64,000 nucleotides of DNA from Planctomycetota bacterium (GTDB lineage Bacteria > Planctomycetota > J058): contig JAMLIC010000014.1 of assembly GCA_023954375.1 (NCBI GenBank), forward strand, positions 1-64,000, in the 5' to 3' direction. Position numbers and translations under genes: made by a program. The stretch's first letter is position 1. The number at the start of each line of letters is the position of its first letter. Under the pieces are notes generated by a model, which was given only the letters and a program-made list of their open reading frames with translations, made no database searches and was not told the DNA's origin. Of this stretch, positions 7,593 through 15,982 are shown piece by piece.

Positions 7593-9256
7593 GGGCGCCG
7601 TCCTGGCAGCGGCTCGGCCGCCGGCGCGCGGTCGGGGCGGAGGACCTCCTCGCGCGTGAGCCCCGCCCGCGCGGCCAGGCGCTCCTGGAGGAGCGGCGGC
7701 AGCCGCTCGGCCGCCACGCGCAGGGCGCGCCGCCGCACCTCCTCGTAGCGCACGCCGAGCCGGGCCACGGCGTCGGGCTCTTCGAGCGAGGCGAGGTAGG
7801 CGTCCCAGCGCCGCTGGGAGGCGCGCGCGAGCGCCTCGAGCCCGCGGTAGCGCGCGTCCTCCCCCAGGGCGAGCTGCGTGTAGGCGCTCACCCAGGTGCC
7901 CTCGAGGAGCTGCGTCATCCCCTGCTGCGAGTCGTAGATCCCCGCGTCGACGAACCGCCGGGCGAGGACGCCCAGGACGAACTCGTCGTAGCCCTGCCGC
8001 TCGAAGTCGGTCCCGGGGAAGTCGCGGCGCGCGCGCGCGTGCAGGCGGCGGGCCTCCTCCTCGAGCCCGTTCTCGGCCAGGATGATGATCGCCTCGCCGA
8101 GGAAGCCCTCGCGCGCCGACCGCTGGTTGCGCAGGAAGACGACCGCCGCGTCGAGGCGCTCCTCGTCGTCCGGCGAGAGGCCGCCGCGGTGGGCCAGGGG
8201 CTCGAGCGCGCGCACGGCCCGCTCGGCGTCCTCGATCCCCTCCCGCAGGAGCGCGTCGACCCTCGGCACCAGGGCCGGCAGCGGCGCCAGGAAGACCGCG
8301 CCCTCGAGGCGCTCGACCCGTCCGCGCCGGACGGCGTTCTTCAGGGCCGCGTGGATCGTGCGCCGCGCCGCGTAGGCGTCGCGGTGCCGCCGCCGGCGCT
8401 CGGCCCCCTCGAGGCCGACCGACGCCCAGTAGACCGTCACCGCGTCGACGCCCCGCCAGTCGAGCGGGCCGTAGGCCGCGTCCAGCCGGAGCATGCGGGC
8501 CGGGTCGAGGCGCAGCCGCTCGCGCAGCGCCTCGGCCCGCGCCGACGCCTGGACGCGCGGCCACGCCGGGTCGACCGCCAGCTCGGGCGCATCCGCCGCC
8601 GCGAGCGCCTCCGGCGTCTCGAGGCCCAGGGCGGCCGCGCGGGCGAGCAGGGCCCGCGCGCCCCGGTCGCCCGCGGCCAGCGCGGCCAGGCCCGGCGCCT
8701 CGGCGAGGACGGCCAGCGGCGTGTCGCCCATCGCGCGCACCATCTGCTCGGCGTGCCACGCCTTGTAGCGCATGTGGTGGTCGTCGGTCGTCGTGCCGAT
8801 CTTGTCCTGCAGCGTCCGCGCGAGCATGAAGCACAGGTCCGGGTCGCCCGGGTTGTGCCGCAGCCCCTGGTCGCGCAGGAGCTCGATCCCGTTCTGGATC
8901 CAGCGCCACCTCGCCTCGGGCTCCTCGACGGCGCCGGCCACGTTGTAGGCCAGGTCGTGGCCCAGGTAGACCCACACGTCGGGGAGGCGCGGCTGGAGCC
9001 GGCAGAGCTGCTCGGCCACCTGCCGCGCCTCGAAGTGCCGCCCCTGCTCGCGGAACGTGCTCGAGCGCAGCCACAGGTAGTCGACGACGAGCCCGCGGAA
9101 GGCGCCCAGCGCGAGCACCGGCACGGCGAGGTCGGCCGACATGCCGGCCTGCCCCTCGGCGGCGACGACGACGCCCGCCTCGACCTGCCGCGCCTCGAGC
9201 CGGGGCCGGACGAGCGCCTGGCCGCCGAGGCCCAGGGCGCCGACCAGCAGCGCCAT
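7589..9256 (-). CDS. Large operon-associated protein with N-terminal membrane anchor and TPR-like helices
   Basis: A 555-aa protein. The ATG at 9256 has GGGAGG six bases upstream. A short N-terminal hydrophobic stretch (ALLVGALGLGGQALV) is followed by a mainly helical domain. Sequence such as RQVAEQLCRLQPRLPDVW looks like a TPR-type helix pair. A His-rich DDHHMRYKAWH segment lies near residue 165. No catalytic family is recognised. It starts 17 bases downstream of the stop of the membrane protein at 9274 and overlaps the next permease by 4 bases, so it very likely works with the ABC exporter. Confidence 0.6.
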   Translation of the reverse strand: MALLVGALGLGGQALVRPRLEARQVEAGVVVAAEGQAGMSADLAVPVLALGAFRGLVVDYLWLRSSTFREQGRHFEARQVAEQLCRLQPRLPDVWVYLGHDLAYNVAGAVEEPEARWRWIQNGIELLRDQGLRHNPGDPDLCFMLARTLQDKIGTTTDDHHMRYKAWHAEQMVRAMGDTPLAVLAEAPGLAALAAGDRGARALLARAAALGLETPEALAAADAPELAVDPAWPRVQASARAEALRERLRLDPARMLRLDAAYGPLDWRGVDAVTVYWASVGLEGAERRRRHRDAYAARRTIHAALKNAVRRGRVERLEGAVFLAPLPALVPRVDALLREGIEDAERAVRALEPLAHRGGLSPDDEERLDAAVVFLRNQRSAREGFLGEAIIILAENGLEEEARRLHARARRDFPGTDFERQGYDEFVLGVLARRFVDAGIYDSQQGMTQLLEGTWVSAYTQLALGEDARYRGLEALARASQRRWDAYLASLEEPDAVARLGVRYEEVRRRALRVAAERLPPLLQERLAARAGLTREEVLRPDRAPAAEPLPGRRP

Positions 9257-9273
9257 CGCGCGCCTCCCGCCCC

Positions 9274-10626
9274 TCACCTGATCGCCCCCAGCTCCCGCCG
9301 CCCGAACGCGACCGCCGCCAGGGCGAGCACGCCGAGCGCCCGGAGGAGGCCGTCGAGGCCGAGGGAGCGCAGGACCTCGGCCGTGGCGATGCGCTCGGCC
9401 GACGACAGGAGCGCGGCCGCGTCGCAGCTCGCCAGGTCGGGGAGGAGGAGCAGGACGCCGCGCAGGAGGTTCACGAGCACGGGCGACGCGGCCCCGAAGC
9501 CGGTGAACGCCTCGAGCGAGTCGAGCAGGAACTCGCGACCGGCGCCGACCGTCAGGACGAACAGGACCACCAGCGCCGCGAGCTTCCCGTCGATCAGCGA
9601 CGCCGCGGCGACGCCGACGGCCGCGAGGATGAGCAGGCGGCCGAGCAGCACCAGCCCCGCGCGCGTCACGTTGCCGCCGAACGTCCCGGCCGGGTAGAGG
9701 AGCTCGACCCCCACCTCGGGGAAGACGACGGCCGCCGCCTCGTCGGCGCGGTTCTCGTAGACCACCTGCACGCGCGAGCGCCCCTCGAGGGCCCACGTGG
9801 GGATCGCGAGCTCGTGCGGCGCGCCGCCCCGCCAGCGCCCCTCGAGCTGCACGCCGGCCGCCCCCTCGGGGACGACCGAGAACCGCCCGCGCGGGGCCGC
9901 CGCGGCCTGCTGGCCCGTCCCGTCCCGCACGGTGTACTGGAAGCGGAGCCACACGCGGTCCGCCGCGCGGTCCGGGTCGACCCCGTCGAGGGTCCAGGCC
10001 ATCGCCCTCCCGCGCGCGACGGCGCGCGTGCGCTCGCGCGCGGCGCGCTCGAGCCACTCGAGGACCTGCTCGCGCTGGGCGTCGGTGAGGTCGGCGAGCT
10101 CGCCCGCCTGCTCGAGGGCGGCCGCCTGCCGGGCCGCGGCGGCCGCGGCCGGCCGCGGGTCGGGCCGCGGCGGCCGGGCCACGCCGCGCGACGAGAGCAC
10201 CAGGGCGGCCGCCGGCCGGTCCGCCGGCGGCGCGGCGCGGACCATCACCCGCGCCAGCCCCCACAGGAGCAGGTGGGCGAGGGCGACCAGGAGCGCCAGC
10301 ACGAGCGCCACGCCCGCCCACCAGCCGAGGGGCAGGAGGCCGCGGGGCAGGGGGCCGGCGGTGAACGGGACCAGCCGCCCGTCGCGCAGGGCCTGGGCGA
10401 GCGTCGTCGAGAGGAACACGGTCAGGAGCGACAGCACCAGCTCCACCCAGCCCGCGCCCCAGGAGAGGAACGCGCGGACGCGGCCGACCGCGCTCCCGTC
10501 GCCCGTGCTCGCCCAGGCGAGCGCGCCGAGCGCCACGGCGATCGTCACCACGACGACGACGAGCAGGCGCGAGCGCGCGGCCTCCATGGCGGCCACGCGG
10601 GCGACGGCCGCGACCTTCGTCGTCAT
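9274..10626 (-). CDS. ABC-transporter-associated membrane protein
   Basis: A 450-aa protein with four N-terminal transmembrane segments (the first around residues 18-38), a soluble middle domain of about 180 residues rich in beta strands (RVWLRFQYTVRD and RVQVVYENRA), and three C-terminal hydrophobic helices. Its ATG overlaps the TGA of the ABC ATPase gene (ATGA at 10623-10626), so it is the likely membrane partner of that ATPase. The exported middle domain distinguishes it from a plain ABC-2 permease and may bind the substrate. Function inferred from context only. Confidence 0.6.
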   Translation of the reverse strand: MTTKVAAVARVAAMEAARSRLLVVVVVTIAVALGALAWASTGDGSAVGRVRAFLSWGAGWVELVLSLLTVFLSTTLAQALRDGRLVPFTAGPLPRGLLPLGWWAGVALVLALLVALAHLLLWGLARVMVRAAPPADRPAAALVLSSRGVARPPRPDPRPAAAAAARQAAALEQAGELADLTDAQREQVLEWLERAARERTRAVARGRAMAWTLDGVDPDRAADRVWLRFQYTVRDGTGQQAAAAPRGRFSVVPEGAAGVQLEGRWRGGAPHELAIPTWALEGRSRVQVVYENRADEAAAVVFPEVGVELLYPAGTFGGNVTRAGLVLLGRLLILAAVGVAAASLIDGKLAALVVLFVLTVGAGREFLLDSLEAFTGFGAASPVLVNLLRGVLLLLPDLASCDAAALLSSAERIATAEVLRSLGLDGLLRALGVLALAAVAFGRRELGAIR

Positions 10627-12083
10627 GGCGGCGGCGCCTCGGCGTCGGGGCGGGGGCGCAGGAGGCGCGCGAGGACGGCGTCGGCGGCGGCGGGCGGGGC
10701 AGGGGAGGGGGCGGCGCGGAGGGGCTCGACGCGGGCGGGAGCGGGAGCGGGAGCGGGAGCGGGAGCGGGAGCGGGAGCGGGAGCGGGAGCGGGAGCGGGA
10801 GCGGGAGCGGGAGCGGGAGCGGGAGCGGGAGCGGGAGCGGGAGCGGGAGCGGGAGCGGGAGCGGGAGCGGGAGCGGGAGCGGGAGCGGGAGCGGGGGCGG
10901 GGGTCGGAGTCGCGGCAGAGGTCGTTCGGCCCAGGAGGGCCTCGAGGACGGGGGAGCGCGCGGGCGCCGGGGCGGGGGCCGTCGGGTCGGGGGCGGGTGT
11001 CCGGCGGGCCGGGGTCAGGAGCGCCTCGAGCCGGGCGTTGACGCCCGAAGGCGGCAGCGGCGCAGCGGGCGCGAGCGCCTCGATGCGCGGGCCGTCGTCG
11101 CCGGCGCGCGTCGGCGCGGGCGTACGCGGCGCGGGCGTCGGCCGCGGGGCGGCGGGCTGGCCCTGGCCCAGGAACGCGGCCACCGGGCCTCCCTGGCGGG
11201 CGCCGGCGGTCTCCTCGTGGCCCGCCTGGGCCTCCTCGACCACGCGCCGGAAGAGGGCCTCCAGGCGGTCGCGCGGGGTCGTGACCTCGACGCGCCCGGC
11301 CGCCGGGACCACCGCGCGCACGTCGTCGATCAGCCGCTCGGGGTCGAGGTCGGCGGGGCGGTCCAGCTCGACGCGCACGCGGTCGCCGCGGGCCAGGAGC
11401 TCGTCGGTCCGGCCGAGCCGGCGCAGCTTGCCGCCGTAGAGGATCGCGATCCGGTCGGCCACGTCCTCGACGTCGTCGAGCAGGTGCGAGCTGAGGATCA
11501 CCGTCCGCCCGCGCCGCTTCAGCTCGAGGATGAGGTCCTTGATCTCCCTCGTGCCCAGCGGGTCGAGGCCCGACGTCGGCTCGTCGAGGATCACCAGGTC
11601 CGGGTCGCCCGCGAGCGCCACGGCGAGGCCGATCCGCCGCGCCATCCCTTTGCTGAACTCGCCCACGCCCCGCCCGGTCGCCGCGTGCTCGAGGCCGACC
11701 ATGCGGATGAGCTGCTCGGCGCGGCGCCGCCGCTCGGCGCGCGGGAGGCCGTGCAGGCGCCCGAACAGGTCGAGCGTCTCGCTGGCGTCGAGGAAGCGGA
11801 ACAGCCGCGTCTCCTCGGGGAGGTAGCCCACCCTCGCCCGGACCGCCGGCGAGGAGGGGTCGCCGCCGAAGAGCAGCGCCTGCCCGCGCGTCGGGCGCAG
11901 GAGCCCCAGGAGCAGCTTGATCGTCGTCGACTTGCCCGCGCCGTTGGGGCCCAGGAGCGCCAGGACCTCGCCCGGCTCGACCTCGAGCGTGAGCGGGTGG
12001 AGCGCCCGCACGCGCGGGCGGCCCCAGAAGTCGCGGAAGACCTTCTCCAGCCCCAGGCACTCGACCGCGGGCGTGGGGCTCAC
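10623..12083 (-). CDS. ABC-2 exporter ATPase with long (Ala-Pro)n C-terminal extension
   Basis: A 486-aa protein. Residues 1-240 are a complete ABC ATPase: Walker A GPNGAGKST (45-53), the signature variant FSKGM (143-147) typical of ABC-2 exporters, Walker B VILDEP (164-169), and the H-loop in SSHLLDD. Residues about 245-300 give the usual accessory domain. The rest is low-complexity Pro/Ala/Arg sequence including more than fifty residues of alternating Ala-Pro encoded by a hexanucleotide array. Such tails are stiff and extended and may act as a spacer or docking arm. The GTG start overlaps the P-type ATPase stop (GTGA). Strong functional call for the ATPase; cargo unknown. Confidence 0.88.
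   Translation of the reverse strand: MSPTPAVECLGLEKVFRDFWGRPRVRALHPLTLEVEPGEVLALLGPNGAGKSTTIKLLLGLLRPTRGQALLFGGDPSSPAVRARVGYLPEETRLFRFLDASETLDLFGRLHGLPRAERRRRAEQLIRMVGLEHAATGRGVGEFSKGMARRIGLAVALAGDPDLVILDEPTSGLDPLGTREIKDLILELKRRGRTVILSSHLLDDVEDVADRIAILYGGKLRRLGRTDELLARGDRVRVELDRPADLDPERLIDDVRAVVPAAGRVEVTTPRDRLEALFRRVVEEAQAGHEETAGARQGGPVAAFLGQGQPAAPRPTPAPRTPAPTRAGDDGPRIEALAPAAPLPPSGVNARLEALLTPARRTPAPDPTAPAPAPARSPVLEALLGRTTSAATPTPAPAPAPAPAPAPAPAPAPAPAPAPAPAPAPAPAPAPAPAPAPAPAPAPAPAPAPARVEPLRAAPSPAPPAAADAVLARLLRPRPDAEAPPP
10735..10890. repeat. Hexanucleotide microsatellite (GCGGGA) x26
   Basis: Twenty-six uninterrupted copies of GCGGGA on the plus strand, followed by two GCGGGG variants. On the coding (minus) strand it reads GCTCCC and encodes alternating Ala and Pro. 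The 6-base period means that gain or loss of units keeps the frame, so the protein tail can vary in length without loss of the gene. Confidence 0.95.
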
Positions 12084-14011
12084 GCCAGCTCCTCGCCCAG
12101 CCGGATCAGGCGCGCCGAGTTGAACACGACGAACAGCGACCCGAGGTTGTGCAGGAGGATCGCCGCCAGCGGGGAGAGCAGGCCCGCCGCCGCCAGCGAC
12201 AGGCCGGAGGCGAGCAGGGCCAGGCCGACGAACAGGTTCTGGGCGACGACGCCCTTCGTCCGCCGCGAGAGGAGCACGAGGAACGGGATCCGCCGCAGGT
12301 CGTTGTTCATCAGCGCCACGCGCGCCGAGCCGATCGCCACGTCGCTGCCGGCGGCGCCCATGGCCACGCCCAGGTCGCCCACGGCGAGCGCCGGCGCGTC
12401 GTTGACGCCGTCGCCCACGACCGCCACGCGCTCGCCGCGCGCCCGCGCCGCCTGCACCAGGTCGAGCTTCTGCCCCGGGAGGCACTCGGCGGCCACGTCG
12501 TCGCAGCCCAGCTCCAGCCCCACGCGCCGCCCGACCTCCCAGCGGTCGCCGGTCATCACCGACACGCGCCCGACGCCGAGCCGGCGCAGCTCGCCCACGG
12601 CCTCGCGCGCCTGCCCCCGCACCTGGTCCTCGAGGCCGAGGACGCCCCACAGGGCGCCGTCGACGGCCACGTAGAGGCGCGTGAGCGCCCGCGCGCCGTC
12701 GTCGCCGGCGTCGTCCGGGAGCGCGACCCCGCGCTCGGCCAGGAGCGCGCGCCGGCCGATGAGCACCTGCCGCTCGCCGACGCGGCCGACCAGGCCCAGG
12801 CCGGCGAGCTCCTCGACCTCGTCCGGCTCGGCCCCGGCCAGCTCCGCCTCGCTTGCCACGGCCACGACCGCCCTCGAGGCCGGGTGGTTGCTGCGCGAGG
12901 CCACCGCCGCCGCCAGGCGCAGGAGCTCGCCCGGGTCGCGCCCCTCGGCCGGGGCGAGCTCGACCACCGCCAGCTGGCCGGTCGTGAGCGTGCCCGTCTT
13001 GTCGAAGAGCACCGCCGTCAGGTCGCCCGCGACCTCGAGGTCGCGCGCGTCCTTCACCAGGATCCCCAGGCGCGCCGCGCACGACAGCGCCGCGACCATC
13101 GCCGTCGGGGTGGCGAGCACCAGCGCCGTCGGGCAGCCCATGACGAGCGCCGCGATGAAGCGCGTCGGGTCGTCGCGGTTGAAGAACAGGATGATGAACG
13201 CCAGCATCAGCACGACCGGCAGGTACCAGGCGACGTAGCGGTCGATCAGCCTGGCCACCGGCGGCCGCGACGACTCGGCGGCCAGGATCAGCTCCTTGAC
13301 CCGCCCGAGCGTCGTCTCGGGCCCGGCGCGGACGACCTCGACCTCGAGGGCGCCCGTGAGGTTCAAGGTGCCGGCGAACACGTCGGCGCCCGGCCCCTTC
13401 TCGGCCGGGACCGACTCGCCCGTGATGCTGGCCTCGTCGAGGGTCGAGCGGCCCGAGAGCACCTTGCCGTCGGCCGGGACGTTGTCGCCCGGCCGCACGC
13501 GCAGCCGGTCGCCCGGGCGGAGCGCCGTCGCCTCGACCGTGACCTCGGCGTCGCCCTCGAGCCGCCGGGCGGTCGTCGGCGTCATGCGCACGAGCGACTC
13601 GATCGCCACCCGCGCGCCGAGCGCCGTGCGCTTCTCCACCAGCTCGCCCAGCAGGGCGAAGAAGGCCACCAGGCCGGCCACGAGGTAGGACTCGAAGGCG
13701 ATCGCCGCGACGACGGCCAGGGCGATGAGCTCGTCGAGCTCCGTCTTGCCGCGGAGCAGGCTCCGCGTCGAGCGGACGACGAGCGGCGTGGCGAGCACGA
13801 CCGCGCCGGTGGCCGTCGCGAGGTCGGCCACGGCGGGGTCGTAGAGGCCCAGGGCCCGGGCGGCGAAGCCGACCAGCAGCAGGGCCCCGCCGAGCAGGGT
13901 CACGACCAGCTGGCGCTGCACCCAGTCGTCGGCCGGCGCGCCGTCCACGGAGGAGGTGGGGGGCGAGGTGGGGACCGGCGAGGCGGGGGTCGTCGCGGGC
14001 GCGTCGCTCAC
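12080..14011 (-). CDS. P1B-type cation ATPase with CPT motif, no metal-binding domain
   Basis: A 643-aa P-type ATPase. It has the phosphorylation motif DKTGTLT (Asp337), the TGES loop in SITGESVP, GDGVNDAP, and the HP dipeptide in SRSNHPAS that marks heavy-metal (P1B) pumps. The membrane motif is GCPT (Cys293-Pro-Thr) where Cu and Zn pumps have CPC or CPH, so the ion is uncertain. No N-terminal heavy-metal-associated domain is present. The first 35 residues are Pro/Thr/Ser-rich. GTG overlaps the TGA of the SPFH gene upstream (GTGA at 14008-14011), and its own stop overlaps the ABC ATPase start. Catalysis is secure; substrate (a metal ion, or something else) is inferred. Confidence 0.85.
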   Translation of the reverse strand: MSDAPATTPASPVPTSPPTSSVDGAPADDWVQRQLVVTLLGGALLLVGFAARALGLYDPAVADLATATGAVVLATPLVVRSTRSLLRGKTELDELIALAVVAAIAFESYLVAGLVAFFALLGELVEKRTALGARVAIESLVRMTPTTARRLEGDAEVTVEATALRPGDRLRVRPGDNVPADGKVLSGRSTLDEASITGESVPAEKGPGADVFAGTLNLTGALEVEVVRAGPETTLGRVKELILAAESSRPPVARLIDRYVAWYLPVVLMLAFIILFFNRDDPTRFIAALVMGCPTALVLATPTAMVAALSCAARLGILVKDARDLEVAGDLTAVLFDKTGTLTTGQLAVVELAPAEGRDPGELLRLAAAVASRSNHPASRAVVAVASEAELAGAEPDEVEELAGLGLVGRVGERQVLIGRRALLAERGVALPDDAGDDGARALTRLYVAVDGALWGVLGLEDQVRGQAREAVGELRRLGVGRVSVMTGDRWEVGRRVGLELGCDDVAAECLPGQKLDLVQAARARGERVAVVGDGVNDAPALAVGDLGVAMGAAGSDVAIGSARVALMNNDLRRIPFLVLLSRRTKGVVAQNLFVGLALLASGLSLAAAGLLSPLAAILLHNLGSLFVVFNSARLIRLGEELA

Positions 14012-15060
14012 CTGAGCCCCTCCTGCTGCCGGGTGCGCTCCTCGAGCTCGCGGCGGCGCGCGCGCACGTCGCGCTCGATGCGGACCCGCAGCTTGCCGCC
14101 GTCTCTCACGAGGAACGTCTCCTCGACCCCGCCCAGGGCCTCGGCCAGGAGCGTGGCCAGGCGGCGGTTCTCGTAGCCCACCGGGTCGCGCCGCCGCTCG
14201 AGCAGCTGCGCCTCGAACACGGCGGCGTCGGCGAGGGCGTCGCCCTTCAGGCCCTCGGCGCGCGTCCGCGCCTCCGAGCGGACGCGCGCCTCGGCGGCGA
14301 TCGCCTCGCCGCGGATGCGGGCCGCCGCGGCCAGCGCCTCCGAGCGCAGGCGGTCGCGGTCCTGCGCGGCCGCGTGGACGGCGTCGAACTGGTCGCGCAC
14401 CTGCGGCGGCGGCGTGACGTCGCGCTCGAGGTCGATCCCCTGCACGGTCAGGCCGGCCTCCAGCCCGTCGAGCGCGTCCTGCAGGCGCCGGCGCAGGTCG
14501 TCGACGAAGTCGCCCTTGCCGGCGCCGAGCAGGCCGTCGACCGGCCGCCCGGCGGCGGCGTGCACGGCGGCCTGCTCGAGGAGCGCCCGCACGGCCGCGG
14601 CTCCGTCCTCGAAGGTGAGGAGCGAGCGCAGCGGCCCCGTGACGACCACGCGCGCCGCGAGCGTCGCGTGGACGAGGTTGGCGTCGCCCGTGACGAGGTA
14701 GCCCTCGCGCGCCGGGTTCACGCCGCCGCGCCGGACGACGCGCCCCCCCTGCGCCTCGGTCGCCAGGTCGCGCGGGCCGCGCTGGAGGTCGAACGCGTCG
14801 GTCACGTGGCGGGCGCTCCGGCCGACGTCCACGCGCACGACGTCGTCGACGACCGGCCACGCCAAGTGCGCGCCGGGCTCGCGCGGCTCGGGGTCGAGCT
14901 GCCCCAGGCGCACGACGAAGGCGACCTCGTGCGGGGCGACCGTGAACAGGCCCGAGCCGAGGAACGCCACGACGAGGAGCGCCATGACGACCTTCAGCAC
15001 GCCGAAGGCGAGGCCGACGGCGTCCTCCAGGGCCGAGGCGGCGTCGCTCCGCTCGCTCAC
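14008..15060 (-). CDS. SPFH/band-7 protein, HflK-like
   Basis: A 350-aa protein. One membrane helix (VLKVVMALLVVAFLGSGLF, about residues 20-38) is followed by an SPFH domain opening with TVAPHEVAFVVRLGQ and an Ala/Arg/Glu-rich coiled coil (residues 220-290). The HflK type is suggested by the long region after the helix and by pairing with the HflC-like gene immediately upstream. HflK/C complexes form membrane cages that regulate FtsH in other bacteria; no ftsH lies here. GTGA overlaps join it to both neighbours. It is the third SPFH gene of the operon. Confidence 0.8.
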   Translation of the reverse strand: MSERSDAASALEDAVGLAFGVLKVVMALLVVAFLGSGLFTVAPHEVAFVVRLGQLDPEPREPGAHLAWPVVDDVVRVDVGRSARHVTDAFDLQRGPRDLATEAQGGRVVRRGGVNPAREGYLVTGDANLVHATLAARVVVTGPLRSLLTFEDGAAAVRALLEQAAVHAAAGRPVDGLLGAGKGDFVDDLRRRLQDALDGLEAGLTVQGIDLERDVTPPPQVRDQFDAVHAAAQDRDRLRSEALAAAARIRGEAIAAEARVRSEARTRAEGLKGDALADAAVFEAQLLERRRDPVGYENRRLATLLAEALGGVEETFLVRDGGKLRVRIERDVRARRRELEERTRQQEGLR

Positions 15061-15980
15061 CGGCCGCCGCTCCGCACGGGCGCCACGCCCCCGCGCCAGT
15101 CGCGCTCGAGCAGGTCGAACGGCGGCGCGCTCGTGTCGAACACGAGCGTCGTGCGCCGGCCGAGCAGCTTCTCCAGCGCCGCCAGCTTCTTGAGGAAGAT
15201 CGCCAGCTCCGGGTCCTCGGCCAGCCGCGCGTAGGCCTCCTCGGCCTCGCGCTCCGCCTCGCCCAGGAGGCGCCGCGCGTCGGCCTCGGCCGCGGCGAGC
15301 AGCGTGTCGCGCTCGCGGTCGGCCTCGGCCCGCAGCCGCCCGGCCTCGGCCTCGCCCTCGGCGCGGATCGCCGCCGCCTTGGCCTCGCGGTCCTTCTTCA
15401 TGCGCTCGAAGACCGCCTCGGTCGCCTCCTCCGGCAGGCCCAGGCGGCGGATCCCGACCGCCTTCACCTCGACCCCGAGCGGCCGCAGGTCGGCGCCGAC
15501 GAGGCGGAGGATGTCGGCCTCGACCTCCTGGTACTTGAGCTGCGCGGGGTCGACCGAGACGAGCGCCCCGAAGGGATGGCGCGAGAGCGTCTCCGACTGG
15601 CGGCTGCGGAGGACCTTCTCGATGTGCCGCGTGGCCGCGTCGGGGTCGCCCAGGCTCTGCAGGAAGGTCTGCGCCGAGGCGACCCGCCAGAGGACGAACG
15701 ACCCGACGAGGACGGCGCGCCCGTCGCGCGTGGCGACCTCCTCGAGCGGGGTCCGCTGCACCCGGAGGCGCTTGTCGAAGCGGCGCACCTGCTGCACGGG
15801 CCAGGGCCACTTGAGCCCGGTGCGCGGGGCGGTGACGTCGTCGGTGGCGCGCCCGAAGGTGAGCACGACGGCGACCTCGTCGTCGCGGACCTGGTAGACG
15901 ACGAGCCGCGCCAGGAGCACGAGCCCCACGACGACGGCGACGGCGAGCGTCAGGCGGTTCTGGCGCACGGTCTCTCCCAT
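15057..15980 (-). CDS. SPFH/band-7 protein, HflC-like
   Basis: A 307-aa protein of the size and order typical of HflC: N-terminal helix LTLAVAVVVGLVLLARLVVYQV (about residues 10-31), SPFH domain beginning VRDDEVAVVLTFGR, the LGVEVKAVGIRRLGLPEE segment that is conserved in HflC, then an Ala/Glu-rich coiled coil and a C-terminal KKLAALEKLL region. ATG at 15980 lies 2 bases past the TAG of the upstream SPFH gene. It probably assembles with the other two SPFH proteins of this operon. Confidence 0.82.
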   Translation of the reverse strand: MGETVRQNRLTLAVAVVVGLVLLARLVVYQVRDDEVAVVLTFGRATDDVTAPRTGLKWPWPVQQVRRFDKRLRVQRTPLEEVATRDGRAVLVGSFVLWRVASAQTFLQSLGDPDAATRHIEKVLRSRQSETLSRHPFGALVSVDPAQLKYQEVEADILRLVGADLRPLGVEVKAVGIRRLGLPEEATEAVFERMKKDREAKAAAIRAEGEAEAGRLRAEADRERDTLLAAAEADARRLLGEAEREAEEAYARLAEDPELAIFLKKLAALEKLLGRRTTLVFDTSAPPFDLLERDWRGGVAPVRSGGR

Positions 15981-15982
15981 GG

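Noticed and set aside
10735..10890. CRISPR-like or tandem protein-binding array
   Set aside because: A pure six-base repeat without spacers inside a coding gene is a microsatellite.
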